64,000 nt of DNA from Leuctra nigra (taxonomy: Eukaryota; Arthropoda; Insecta; Plecoptera; Leuctridae), in assembly GCA_934045905.1 (NCBI GenBank), contig OW203762.1, forward strand, positions 43,239,411 to 43,303,410, in the 5' to 3' direction. Positions 49,534-59,900 of this stretch are shown here, in pieces. Numbering within the stretch: the first letter of the stretch is position 1; each line of letters starts with the position of its first letter. The position numbers and the translations under genes were made by a program. The notes under the pieces are model-generated. The model did no database searches. It saw only the letters and a list, made by a program, of their open reading frames with translations, and was not told the DNA's origin.

Positions 49534-50937
49534 TAATTTATTGAGCACATAAAATAGGTACACAATTGGTCTGTATTCAACAATCGAGTCGTTGATCTTC
49601 CATACATCCATCTCTTCTCTTCAGGGGCTGGATTCACACAGAAGTATTATCTCCTAATACGTACTATCTTTGGTATTATCTTTCATTTAACATGGTGTTT
49701 TTGGTATTAAATCAAAAGATAATACGTATTAGCAGATAATACTTTTCGTGAATCCAGCCCCAGCTGCTTCACCTCTTCACCGTTTACCTATTTCTTCCTA
49801 AGTTATTCATAATAGTCATTATACATAGTTGTGCTTCATTATCAGTGGTAATAGTAATATTGGAAGAACATCCAAGCATTTGCTTTTTAGCTGAGGGAAA
49901 ACCACTGAAAAAACATTCTCAGCAGGATGTAATCTTGATTCTTGTCTTCCAATCTCATTCCATTCCAATCTCATTCCAATCTCAAAATCCTAGGTAGACC
50001 TTACGAAAGTCAAAACAGCAATTTTCTCTTTTACAGTAAGCAGCAGGTGATCTGTGAATTGGATTTTATTTTAAAACCGTTATTTTACGAACACCTGAGT
50101 TAGCTTAACTTTGTGTCCAGAATCTTTCCAGACTCCAGGTTGAGAGAACTAAGGAGTTCATATAGTGTTTTTAAAAGTGAAATTAATCCATAGATTGCCT
50201 GCTGCCTACTATAGAAATTGTTTTGAGCTTGAACTGCGAAAAATAATACTACCTGGCCGTCAATTGGGAGGTTGCATGTTCTTTTATTACTTAGAGTAGG
50301 TAAATTTCAAATATCAACTCATGTATTCAGTGTAGGTAGTTGTGTAAAATTCACGGTTTTCAACCTTAAAAATGAGCTTATAAAAAAAATGTTTTTTTTC
50401 AAGTTTGCGTCATCCGTCCCCTTCCAAATTGTGACATCACATTAAATTCACCACATATTAGCATAGGTAGTTTGCGTTCTCGTCATCCGGCGGCGTTAAT
50501 CGTGCATGGGCCTTGAGGGTAGAATCGTTGGTTGAAGAACAGAATGTTCTTTAATCAACGCCCAACGGTAGAATGTAGGCTCCCGTTATCGGGGTAGGTA
50601 GGTACCTACCTAGGTAGGTACCTAGGTAGGTAACCCCAGCAAAGGATGAAACATGACAATAAGCCACCTTCCTTACTGAGACTCATGAAGAATATATCAT
50701 TTGGCCAGACATAATAGTAAAGTAAGGCCCATAACCTACGCATAATGATTAGTTATTGTTATTAGGTATTAGTGATTATTTGTTATGACTTTCATAACCT
50801 AAAATCAAGACTTCGACTTGGTCCAAACAGACAGCTTATGATAAGGTAGGTAGGTAGAATACCTACTTACCAATCAAGAAGTCACAAAAATCGAAATTAG
50901 GGTTACTTTCCGATGCCGGCGCTTTTCTTTTACTCAT
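44225..50937 (-). CDS. POLB: DNA polymerase beta
   Basis: Six minus-strand exons: 50871-50937, 48704-49064, 48477-48599, 48036-48198, 44581-44785 and 44225-44316. All are GT-AG, phases 1-2-2-0-1, 1011 nt, 336 residues (human 335). It fills short gaps and removes 5'-deoxyribose phosphate in nuclear base excision repair. It opens MSKRKAP. The lyase domain has [12 protein letters not shown] with the Schiff-base lysine in place, then the Hh[10 protein letters not shown]. The polymerase domain has [16 protein letters not shown] (two catalytic Asp), RRLDIRL (third Asp), [13 protein letters not shown] and [16 protein letters not shown] at the end. All key residues look intact. The 3.3 kb intron 4 and 1.8 kb intron 1 hold repeats, and intron 3 holds a tRNA-like sequence. 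A minus-strand AATAAA lies at 44082-44087, inside LINE tail copy 4. Confidence 0.97.
44398..44535. repeat. MITE with ends like GTACGTTTACAG, copy 3
   Basis: GGTACGTTTACAG and CTGTAAACGTACC inverted ends, 138 bp, in the last intron of POLB. Related to 542-721 and 24861-24963. Confidence 0.65.
44972..45765. mobile_element. TA-flanked foldback element, 794 bp
   Basis: Ends CCAGGTGGCGCAAAAAAA and TTTTTTTGCGCCACCCGG are flanked by TA (44970-44971, 45766-45767), as in Tc1/mariner insertions. Pairing continues inward for over 200 bp (AAATCGATTATACAG-like and TATTATGTGAA-type blocks). No transposase. In POLB intron 4. The single-base differences between arms show they are not kept identical, unlike the palindrome-headed family. 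Confidence 0.75.
46270..46735. repeat. Inverted copy of the 40697-41100 block
   Basis: Reverse complement of 40697-41100, with blocks ATTATGAAGATCTGAGAC, GATAACATAGGGAGG and AATTATCTCAGAAACTA. The outer TTAAGGTGGCTGG end is lost. POLB intron 4. Confidence 0.6.
47365..47760. repeat. Dispersed repeat, inverted partner of 13391-13787
   Basis: See the partner entry. This copy is followed at about 47790-47900 by sequence resembling 42290-42410. It is preceded by a C19 run at 47330. POLB intron 4. Confidence 0.55.
48311..48383 (+). tRNA. tRNA-like sequence, anticodon GGT (Thr-like), possibly a pseudogene or SINE head
   Basis: 73 nt fold as a cloverleaf. The acceptor GTCCCGA/TCGGGGT has 7 pairs with two wobbles at the mouth. 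The D arm is GCTT/AAGC. The T arm CTGGG-TTCGATT-CCCAG is perfect, and TTTTT follows at 48388. The anticodon loop CCGGTAA has C instead of T at position 33, and the stem has one A-G mismatch, so function is doubtful. It lies antisense in POLB intron 3 (48199-48476). No SINE body or tail is evident after it. Confidence 0.6.
49190..49412. repeat. Dispersed repeat, inverted partner of 34605-34835
   Basis: The reverse-complement relation is clear over about 220 bp, ending TAAATTGAACAGCCT. It lies in POLB intron 1, about 125 bp upstream of the exon 2 acceptor. Confidence 0.65.
49500..49975 (-). mobile_element. 3' UTR fragment of the 20017 LINE family, split by a MITE
   Basis: (ATT)n tail at 49500-49532, then sequence collinear with 20036-20305 (GTAATTTATTGAGCACATAA, AACAATCGAGTCGTTGATCT, AACCACTGAAAAAACATTCT). 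It stops at CTTGTCTTCCAAT. The MITE at 49624-49761 interrupts it. POLB intron 1. Confidence 0.8.
49624..49761. mobile_element. MITE GGGGCTGGATTCAC, 138 bp, with a known empty site
   Basis: Ends GGGGCTGGATTCAC and GTGAATCCAGCCCC; the inner parts AGTATTAT and TAATACGTA also pair. The LINE copy at about 20131-20145 shows the unoccupied site (CTCTTCAGCTGCTTC). The insertion therefore added this block with at most a 1-2 bp duplication. Confidence 0.75.
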
Positions 50938-51870
50938 TTTCGTTCAACAGTTATGTTTTTATCATCTGTCACTTGTGACTTGTTCTCTTGAACCTCTTGA
51001 CAAACCAACCAAACCAAACCAAAGACCAAAGCAAAGAACAAAGAGAGAAAGAAAGACCAAAGATACTGAAAGACCAAACCTCGTCTCGGGAGTCTCTAGA
51101 AAGAGGGAATTTTGAAATTATAATCGAAAAATCAGTTGATACGAAAAAAGGTAATATTCCTGCCTATTAAAATGTTTATGAAATTTTAGATGATCGTGCA
51201 CAAAGGACACGATCACAAAGAGTTTAGGGGGGCCCGAAATTTGGATTATACTATAATTTGGACAAAAATTATACTGGCCTGCGCGGCCTGGACGCAAGAA
51301 TTTTTCTGGCAAAGACGTCGTAAATGGGACGTAAATTGACTGTGACAAAAACTTATAACTTAACACTTACCTACTTATTTATACAAATAGAACTCTGATT
51401 TAGAAGTGTAGTATACATTACGGTGTTCTGTTCTGACAGCTAATACTTCAATAAAATGAAGGATAAATAAATATCGAAAAAATTGGAAATAAATCGATTT
51501 TTTTTATTCGAAATAGAGCATATTATTTAGTTATTTACTGTTCATATTAACAGTAAATATATTCTCTATTTCGAACATTTTTTACTCTAGAGGGCTGTCA
51601 CGACCCCAATTTCATCCCAGAACTATTGTGAATGACATTTGAAAACATAATCTAGTTGGATCAACCATTTATTTCACTTCAAAAAAGTTAAAACAGGAAT
51701 TTTATAAAAAGAATTTTTTCTCCCATTTACGAAGTCTTTGCCAGAAATATATTCACGGCCAGCGACTGCGAGTTATTTCAGGCCCTCCTCCAGACCCAAA
51801 TCGGAACTAAGGTGTTATAATATTTTTATTTTATATTACTACCTACTACATCTCGCTGGGAACTCTTCAA
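50938..51870. other. Upstream flank of POLB, no gene supported
   Basis: A purine-rich stretch at 51000-51080 (AACCAAACCAAAGACC type) is open as a short frame, but it lacks an ATG and resembles low complexity. A 70-bp inverted repeat lies at 51507-51577 (TTCGAAATAGAG / CTCTATTTCGAA). The rest is unremarkable. Confidence 0.45.
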
Positions 51871-52630
51871 TTAAGGTGGCTGGGTCGATCGACCATTTTT
51901 TCAGATAGTGTTCAATTTTGCTGTACTCACTCATTGGTATCCCCTAAACAACACTCAAAAAATAAAATACTTCCCGTGTCTAGTTTTCGAGATAGGCGAA
52001 TAAGAAATAGGTATTTTCCCCATGTTATCTTATGGCAGGTTTTAAAAATTTGCTACAAATGAAGATTTTATTTAATTGACCCGATAGATTTTCAAAAAAC
52101 CTATATAAGAAAGAATCTTTGATCTATTTACTTTCATTAAAAATATACAAACCAATATCATCGTGTGTTAAATAAAAAGTTGTAGGCGATTCAATTCAAA
52201 TTGCGAATCAAGTCAAAATACTTTTGGCAACACGGGAGTGCTCAAGGTAGTTAGAAGGCACTAAATGCCTACTAAAGATACCTTGACTTTTCATGAAAGT
52301 AAACTCTAGGTGTAAGCTCAGCAAGCTCAGCCATCATGATTCCGCACAAATACAAATTTCGAAAGTACGATGTTGCTATATTGTACCGTATTGTTAAAAT
52401 TATTGAAAAATCTTCAATATCCGATTCAAAACTAACTTCTTTGGGGCAGTAATACTGCTCTAAATAATAAGATAACGTATAAATACCATTTAAATGTTGT
52501 CTATTTCAACTACCCAGTATATAATGAAAGAAAATTATGTGCTAAAAGAATTTATAAACATGTATTATTTACACTTAATAAATTAGTGAAAGCTCTCCAA
52601 AACTTCAGAAAACCGATCGATCCAGCGGCC

Positions 52631-53917
52631 ATGGGCGCCCGCAGGGGGGGGCAAGGGGGGGCGCTTGCCCCCCCTTGGATGTCAGGAAAACATAAAAATT
52701 GTATGGAGTTTAACGTATACAGGCGCGTAGGAACAGGGGGGGGGGGAAAGGGGGGGACGGACCCCCCCTGTCTGGAGCCTGACCCCCCCCTGCCAGAGAT
52801 CCTGACCCCCCCCCTGCTAGAGACTCTGACCCCCCCCCCTGCTAGAGATCCTGAACAATCCAGATATTCACAAATTTGTTGATTAAGTGTTGCCCAGAAT
52901 GCACAGATTTGCTCCATTATGAGGTTGTATTCTCAAAATTTTCTCAAGTTTTGCAAAACTAATTGAACAGAGGTATTATCCAATGAGACAACTCATTTAC
53001 TAATTTGTCCAACATGATCATCCTCATGAATTAAATTAAATAATTACACGTTAAACTAATAGATTCCAAAACACATACCTACAGATTTTTCTTATTGATT
53101 GCTTATTGCTGTTGCTCTTGAAACCTGTTGATTCCAAAATCAATTCATAATAGATTCTCTTTCACTGGAATTCAAGTATTTCCCTGCTGGGCCATTTAGG
53201 ATTTTGTCAAATAACAAAAATTTATTTTGTCTCTTGTATCCCCAAGAATATTGCATAGGACACACATTTTAAATTTCTTTAAAAAAGATGCCAAAAAAGC
53301 GTCGAATTCGATTTTCTTTTTTTTTATCAAGATGTAAAAAAATGCCCTTGCGGGGCCATTGGGAATTCTATAAAAACAAGTTTTCTTAAGTTCCCACAGA
53401 ATATTGCATATCACACATTTTACATTTCTTTGAGAAGAATAGCTTAAAATTCGATTATTTTGTATCAAAAATTCAAAAAAGGCCCTGCGGGGCTAACTGG
53501 GTGTGAGTCCCCCAGACCCCTTGTAGCAGTGAACTACCTTTTCCTGTCTTCCATCGATCCCCTAAAAATTTGACCCCCCCTGTCAAAATAAAGTTCCTAC
53601 GCGCCTGAACGTATAGTATCATTTTGTAACCAAAAGAACTAAAAAAAATTGATTTCACAGTGTAAAAAATCCAAAAAAAGCCCTGCGGGGCATTTTTGAA
53701 CATGTCCCCCACCACCTCAAAGTGCAATAATTAAAAAATATTGAATATTTCAACAAAATACACCTCAAAACGTCTCAAAATTGATTTCAAAGTGTCCAAA
53801 AACCAAAAAACGCCCTGCGGGGCAGGGTGGGGGGCGCCCCCCACACCCCCCTTAAACCCGTAAAATATTGTTTTCTTTGACCAGCCCCCACCTGGCAGAA
53901 ATCCTGCGGGCGCCCAT
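52631..53917. mobile_element. Middle nested element, ATGGGCGCCCGCAGG ends
   Basis: Perfect 15-bp inverted ends ATGGGCGCCCGCAGG and CCTGCGGGCGCCCAT. C/G-run rich (GGGGGGG, CCCCCCC). Contains the hAT-like insertion 52720-53607. The palindrome GCCCTGCGGGGC recurs at 53679 and 53810. The long ORFs here read poly-Pro and poly-Gly tracts and are not supported. Confidence 0.65.
52720..53607. mobile_element. Innermost nested element, hAT-like, 888 bp
   Basis: Ends CAGGCGCGTAGGAA and TTCCTACGCGCCTG with a perfect 8-bp duplication AACGTATA (52712-52719, 53608-53615). Near the left end, about four direct repeats of a 28-nt unit (GACCCCCCCCTGCTAGAGAT) lie at 52760-52850. Related GCCCTGCGGGGC-like motifs lie near 53170, 53345 and 53483. 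Confidence 0.8.
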
Positions 53918-53943
53918 ACCAGCCACCTTAATCAAAGTGCAAA

Positions 53944-54292
53944 GGGGCTGTGAGCCTGTTGTGCATAAAGGACGTCACGCTAGTCGCTAAAAAGGGAATA
54001 TTTTACCCCCCTCCCCCCTGTCACGCTGTGTCACACTTTTAGAGACCCCCACCCCCTTAAAACGACGTCACAAGTCTATTTTTACTGTAAAAATCAGAAT
54101 TTATCGTTTTTAGCGAAAATTCTGATCTCCGACATATCATCTGACATTTAAAATGTTTGAAAATATCTGTATCAAAACGTGACCCTACTCCCTCCAGGCC
54201 CTTCCCACCCCCCTTGTAACACTGTGTCCATTACTGGTGCGTGCACCCCCCCCCCCCCCCCCTGAAGCGTGACGTCCCTTATGCACAGCCCC
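53944..54292. mobile_element. Inverted-repeat element, about 350 bp, C-rich
   Basis: GGGGCTGT and GTGCATAAAGGACGTCACGC at the left are mirrored at the right as GCGTGACGTCCCTTATGCAC, then AGCCCC. An 8-bp insertion splits the left end. Includes a C17 run at 54246. Confidence 0.65.
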
Positions 54293-54540
54293 AAAATACT
54301 TCCTTTTCTGATTTTTCCTCAAATTTAAAGAGAAATCATACCAACCAATTATTTTATTTTCCAAATGCTTACAATTTTGGATTGGATTATTGTATTTGCA
54401 TATCCCTCTAAGCCAGGGCTTGTGTCGGGGCATGCCATGATACATAAATAATCCAAAATTACAGTAGTACTAAGTAGTAAATGTGCATCATATTAAACTA
54501 TTTTTAAATCTAATATTTATTTTATCAAACCAAGATTTCA

Positions 54541-54690
54541 ACACAATGTTAGGTCATGGGGTGGACGAACCACCAACTATCTTGGGCATCTACTTCTAAG
54601 TCTGGAGCCGACTTGCCAGGCCCGACGCCCCTCCTCTATCTCCATCTCTTCGTCTTCTTCTTCCTCTTCCTCTACTGCTGTTTTCTTATA
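54541..54690 (-). pseudogene. 3' tail of a non-LTR retrotransposon, copy 5 (fragment)
   Basis: Minus strand reads a Glu-rich run then EIEEGRRAWQVGSRL, the same last 50 codons as copies 1 and 3. No larger RT portion remains. Confidence 0.6.
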
Positions 54691-54826
54691 TTACTAAATT
54701 TTTCGAAGAACAAGATAAGATAGGAACTTCTATAGGGACATTTTGCAGACTAGGAAGACATAAGCTGCAAAATGACATACTTTCTAATATTATTGTATAG
54801 TTCGATCGATCATAACAAAAATGTAT

Positions 54827-55054
54827 GTACTCTCAAACCAATAAAAATTGGTACTCGTAAAGAAAAAGATAGGCTGATTAAAGATTGGACTTCATCCCAT
54901 TATTATGAAGGCTGTTTTAACGCATCATCTATACCTAGACTTGTAGGTGAGCTCTTATTTCATTGATAATAAAACACGGATTGATTGTAAAGGAAACTTA
55001 CCAGCAGTAAATCCTTTTCTTTTCGAGTACCAATTTTTATTGGTTTGAGTGTAC
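54827..55054. repeat. Inverted-repeat MITE, 228 bp
   Basis: GTACTCTCAAACCAATAAAA, then TTGGTACTCG at the left is mirrored at the right, about 45 bp per arm. Each arm contains the small dyad CCAATAAAAATTGG. Non-coding. Confidence 0.7.
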
Positions 55055-55217
55055 GGTACATTGTATCAATTTCTGGTGTATATAGTCACATAGTATAGTA
55101 ATTTAGTGTAGTAGTGTAGTAATTTTGTAGTAATTATACACACAATGTGTATAATTAAAAATAATTTAAAAAGTGTAGTCATTACTAATTATTAGTAATA
55201 ATTGTAGTAATTGTAAA

Positions 55218-55860
55218 CCCCATAAAAAACACTCCGTGTAAAAATACCAGCCAAGTCTCTTTAACTATAAAAAAATAGAAGAAATCTAAAAATTCAGCAC
55301 TGAAAAGTAGTGATATCAAAAAATTGGCCAAGTCAAACTTAATTTGAAAAACCAAAATATACTTGGCGCATCGGGTATTAATCTAGTATAGAAGTATATG
55401 CCAAAAATCATATGTACCTAAATATATATAATATACCTATAATGCCCTTAAAAACGATGCGCCAAGTATATTTTGGTTTTTCAAATTAAGTTTGACTTGG
55501 CCAATTTTTTGATATCACTACTTTTCAGTGCTGAATTTTTAGATTTCTTCTTTTTTTTTATAGTTAAAGAGACTTGGCTGGTATTTTTACACGGAGTGTT
55601 TTTTATGGGGATATCACAATTTTTTTTAGTTTATTTAAACAATTTGTAACACATATCGAAACAACAATGACTAATTCCTTTAAAAAAATAAGCCAAAAAA
55701 AGTAAAGAAAAAAGAATAAGCTAAGAAAAGTTGCGTTTGGTACCAAAATATGCTTAAAGTGATATTCCATGAAGAAAAGCGAAAAATTTGTTCCAATCGG
55801 TCCAGCCGTTTTCGAGATATGGCATCACTTCCGGTTATCAAAATGGCGGCTGAAAACACT
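55218..55860. mobile_element. Palindrome-headed element, copy C, cut by a LINE
   Basis: Palindrome arms 55218-55373 and 55455-55610, then 250 bp of body with one unit (GAGATATGGCATCACTTCCG, then ATGGCGGC near 55850). It stops at 55860, where the LINE 3' tail begins. The far CTAG end is not in the window. Same orientation as copy B. Confidence 0.85.
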
Positions 55861-56887
55861 CTTTTTTTATTTATTTTTTATTTATTTATTGTTGCAAATT
55901 AATAGTACATAAGAAAATCCTCAGTCCCACAAAACCAAACAGTGGCTTGTCTGCAGGACTGCTATATATAAACAACAACAACAACAACATAAATATACGT
56001 CACAATAAAACAACTAATAACTACTTTTAATAATAATAATCATCAAATTCAAATTCAAATAACAAATTACAAAGTACAGTGTACAAATCCATAGATGCAA
56101 ATACTACATCAAGGTAAATATCATACAATAATAAATAAATAAATAATACATAATATCAGAACACCATAATAATAATAATAATAATAATAATTTCATTCAT
56201 CCTCCGTGGTGAAAATCCACTCTTTAATTGCCTTTTTAACTGTCTTAAATTTTTCTAAATTTTGTAAACTGGGTGGAAGTGTGTTGAATAGTTTGGGAAT
56301 GAGAAATGACCGCTGCTGATCTCCGTATGAATTATGAATGTTGGGAGGCATTACTAATTTATGTTTGTTTCTTGTTACATAATTATGTTGCGCGAGTGCT
56401 TTATGTTCATCAGAATAATAATTTGTTATAAGGAAAACGTATAGGTGCAGTTGATGAACTGTCATAAACTGATAATTTTTCAAGGCATCTTTTGGGGGGA
56501 TTATAATTTTAAAAGTTCTCTTCTGTATACTAAATTTTTTTTTAAGAAATGAGTCCGTTGTGGCACCCCAAGCAAGTATAGCATCTAGTGGAGCGGTCGC
56601 TCCACCCAGCCAAGTCGTACCGTACACTCACACTCACTCAACATACCGTATATGCATAATAAACTAAGGAGCAGACCAACCACTTTTACTGTAAGCAACA
56701 ACACGGCATTTTCGGCCTACTGGATCTTAAAATTAGAAAATCTCACATTGTTGCGATATATCTTAATTTCGAGCTATGGCCCACCCCACTACATATACCA
56801 AATTAGGGAACAATATGTTATGCCGTTTGCGAGCTAGAGGGCCGTGAAAAACGTGAAATTACACCCCTTTTAAAACCTATCTTGATC

Positions 56888-56921
<34 letters not shown>

Positions 56922-59900
56922 ATCAGGAAACACCGCAATCACCGCCACAGCCTAAACGGCTGAGCCGATCGATCTGAAATTTTCACCACATGTGCACTTG
57001 TGGCGTCTGAGGTGCCTTTTTATAAAACCAACAGGAAGCCGCCATTTTGAAACCGGAAGTGACGTATTATCTCGAAAACAGCTAGACCGTTAGGAATTAA
57101 ACCAGCGCCAAATGATTCAGACGGTCATCTATATGGAATATCAATAGTTAAAGTAGAGATGTACTATTACCGAAACCGGAAATGACGTCATGAAAATGAA
57201 GAACTAGATTTAAATGACCTCTTACTACAATAACTACATATTCAGAAGGCTTATAATGATACATAACATTTATAGAAATAAATTCTATGTGGCAGTAATT
57301 TTAGTCGCCATTTTGAAAACCGGAAGTGATACCATATCTCGAAAACGGCTGGACTGATTGTAACGAAGCTTGCGCAATTCTTCATGGAATATCACTTTAA
57401 GCTTAGGTATATTGAGCACCAAACACAATTTTTCGTATTAACCAATTCGGAAATGGCGTATTTTTTAAAAGTAATTGGTCATTGTTGCTCCGATGTGTGT
57501 TACAAGTTGTGTAAATAAACTAAAAAAATAAGTGATATCCCCATAAAAAACACTCCGTGTAAAAATACCCGCCAAGTCTCTTCAACTATAAAAAAATAGA
57601 AGAAATCTAAAAATTCAACACTGAAAAGAAGTGATATCAAAAAATGAGCCAAGTCAAAACTTAATTTTAAAAACCAAAATATACTTGGCGCATCGTTTTT
57701 AAGGGCATTATAGGTATATTATATATATTTAGGTACATTTAATTTTTGGCATATGCTTCTATACTATTTATATACACGATGCGCCAAGTATATTTTGGTT
57801 TTTAAAATTAAGTTTTGACTTGGCTCATTTTTTGATATCACTTCTTTTCAGTGTTGAATTTTTAGATTTCTTCTATTTTTTTATAGTTGAAGAGACTTGG
57901 CGGGTATTTTTACACGGAGTGTTTTTTATGGGGATATCTAATAACTGATTCAATTAAAGCAAAATAAACTATTTTAAGCGTTGAGTAATTAACGAGTGGT
58001 TTTAAAATACGGAGGCTATACATTCCTGCTCTTAAGCGATTGCAAACCTTTTCGATGTGTTTATCCCATTTAAAATGCTTGTCAATAGTAACTCCTAAAT
58101 ACAAATATGTATTTACATTTCCAATAGACATGTTGCATGTACAAACACCTTGAAATAAATTTGTTCTATTGTTGATTTTAGCATGTAAACATGCGTTATT
58201 ATGAAAGGTAAGGTTAACATCTAAGTGCAATTTATGTGGTGAGTGAATATGCATGACTTTTGTTTTCTTACTATTGATTGTTAATCCGTGATCGTGGGCC
58301 CATCGTAATAAATTATTGAAGTCATTTTGCAAGAATGCGTGGAAACCAGAGCAGTGTCATCGGCGTACAAATAAACAGAACAATCTTTGACAACTTTAAG
58401 CATATCATTTACGTAAATCAAATACAATAAGGGTCCCAGAATGGAACCTTGAGGTACCCCAGTTGAAATATTTACCTTTTTACTAAAACACTGGTTAAAC
58501 TTTACAGACATTGATCTTCCTAACAGGTAGTCTCTAAACCATTGCAGGATGGGTCCAGTGATTCCAATTCTCTCCAACGTATCCAACAGACGACTATGCA
58601 AAAGAGTGTCGAATGCCTTGGTAAAGTCAATGAAAACTACTACAACATGGTTGTTTTCATTTATTGCACCATTGACATGGTTTGAGAAATCATTGAGTAA
58701 CATGGCAGTGCTTTTGTTTTTTTGGAAACCATATTGTCTATTGTCAAGCAAATTAAATGTATTTATATAATTGATTAGTTGGTCCGCAAAACATCTCTCC
58801 ATAATTTTTTCAATTGCAGATAATATTGATATAGGCCGGTAATTGTTAAAAATCTTATGATCTCCGTTCTTATATATAGGACGCACAATTGATTGTTTTA
58901 AGTTAGATGGAATTGAGCCGTGAGATAATGATAAATTTATTAAGTTTGCAATAATAGGACTGATTGACTTGGAGCATACTTTTAAATCTTTCATTCTAAT
59001 GTTATCTATTCCGGCTCCTTTCCTGCTATCGAAATCATAGATAATTTTTTCAATTGAGTGAGGTGTGGCCCTCATAAAATACATGGACTGTTTTAGTTTT
59101 GTTGTTACGGATTCGATTGTCAATACTGCACATTCATGTTTGATGTTATCTACTTCATCTTTGAAAGTATTTACGAAACCATCCACTACCTCAGATTCTT
59201 TCAAATTGCTAAAGTATTTAGATAATACATTATCTACAGGCGATTTTGGTTTTTTACCTACAACAGAATTTATTACATTCCATGTCTTTCTGATATCAGT
59301 TTTGCACTCATCAAAACGATTTTTCAAATATTGCTGCTTGGCTTGAACTAGATTTTTATTAATTGTATTACGTAACTTTTTATATTCATTTCTAAGATTA
59401 ACATTTGATTTAGCATTTTTCCACCTTAAATACAGTTTATCCCTTTTCACAATAATTTCCTTTATATCTCTGTTAATCCATGGTTTATTATCCCTCGAAA
59501 GACTAACACGTGAGGACTTCAACTCGGAATGTGCCTCATAAATAGAATTGAATTTCTTTTGAATTTCATTTAGAAGGTCAGTAGGATCCAAAATGTCTAA
59601 CATGTATTCCCATTCTACATTTTCTAATTCTCTTTTGATTTTTTGTTCATTGTAAACTGTTTTCAGTTCAATGTTTTGTATGTTATTCTTAATTGCATTT
59701 TGTTTGTCAATAATATTTATCCCGAGCATGATTACATAATGATCTGATATTTTCGTCTCTCCAATGATTGAAATGATGTCATGTTGTTTATTGTTTTCCT
59801 TAGCATAAAAGTGATCTAGACAGGTTCTGCTCATAATATCAAGCCTGCTTTCCACTCGAGTTTCCTGGAAAATACATCTCTTCATACCTTCATTTGACAT

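Larger units (their letters stand above)
51875..53927. mobile_element. TTAA-flanked element, outer member of a triple nest
   Basis: TTAA at 51871-51874 and 53928-53931 flank inverted ends GGTGGCTGG and CCAGCCACC, as expected of piggyBac-type insertion. The left 320 bp is related to 40697 and 46270. Most of the right part is occupied by the insertion at 52631-53917. No transposase. Confidence 0.65.

Noticed and set aside
50988..51170. Lys/Glu-rich short frame divergent from POLB, followed by GTAAT
   Set aside because: It lacks an ATG, is low-complexity AACCAAA/AAAGACC sequence, and has no conserved motif or confirmed next exon.
52552..52917. Pro/Gly-rich ORFs on both strands
   Set aside because: Poly-C/poly-G tracts of the nested elements; composition alone explains the open frames.
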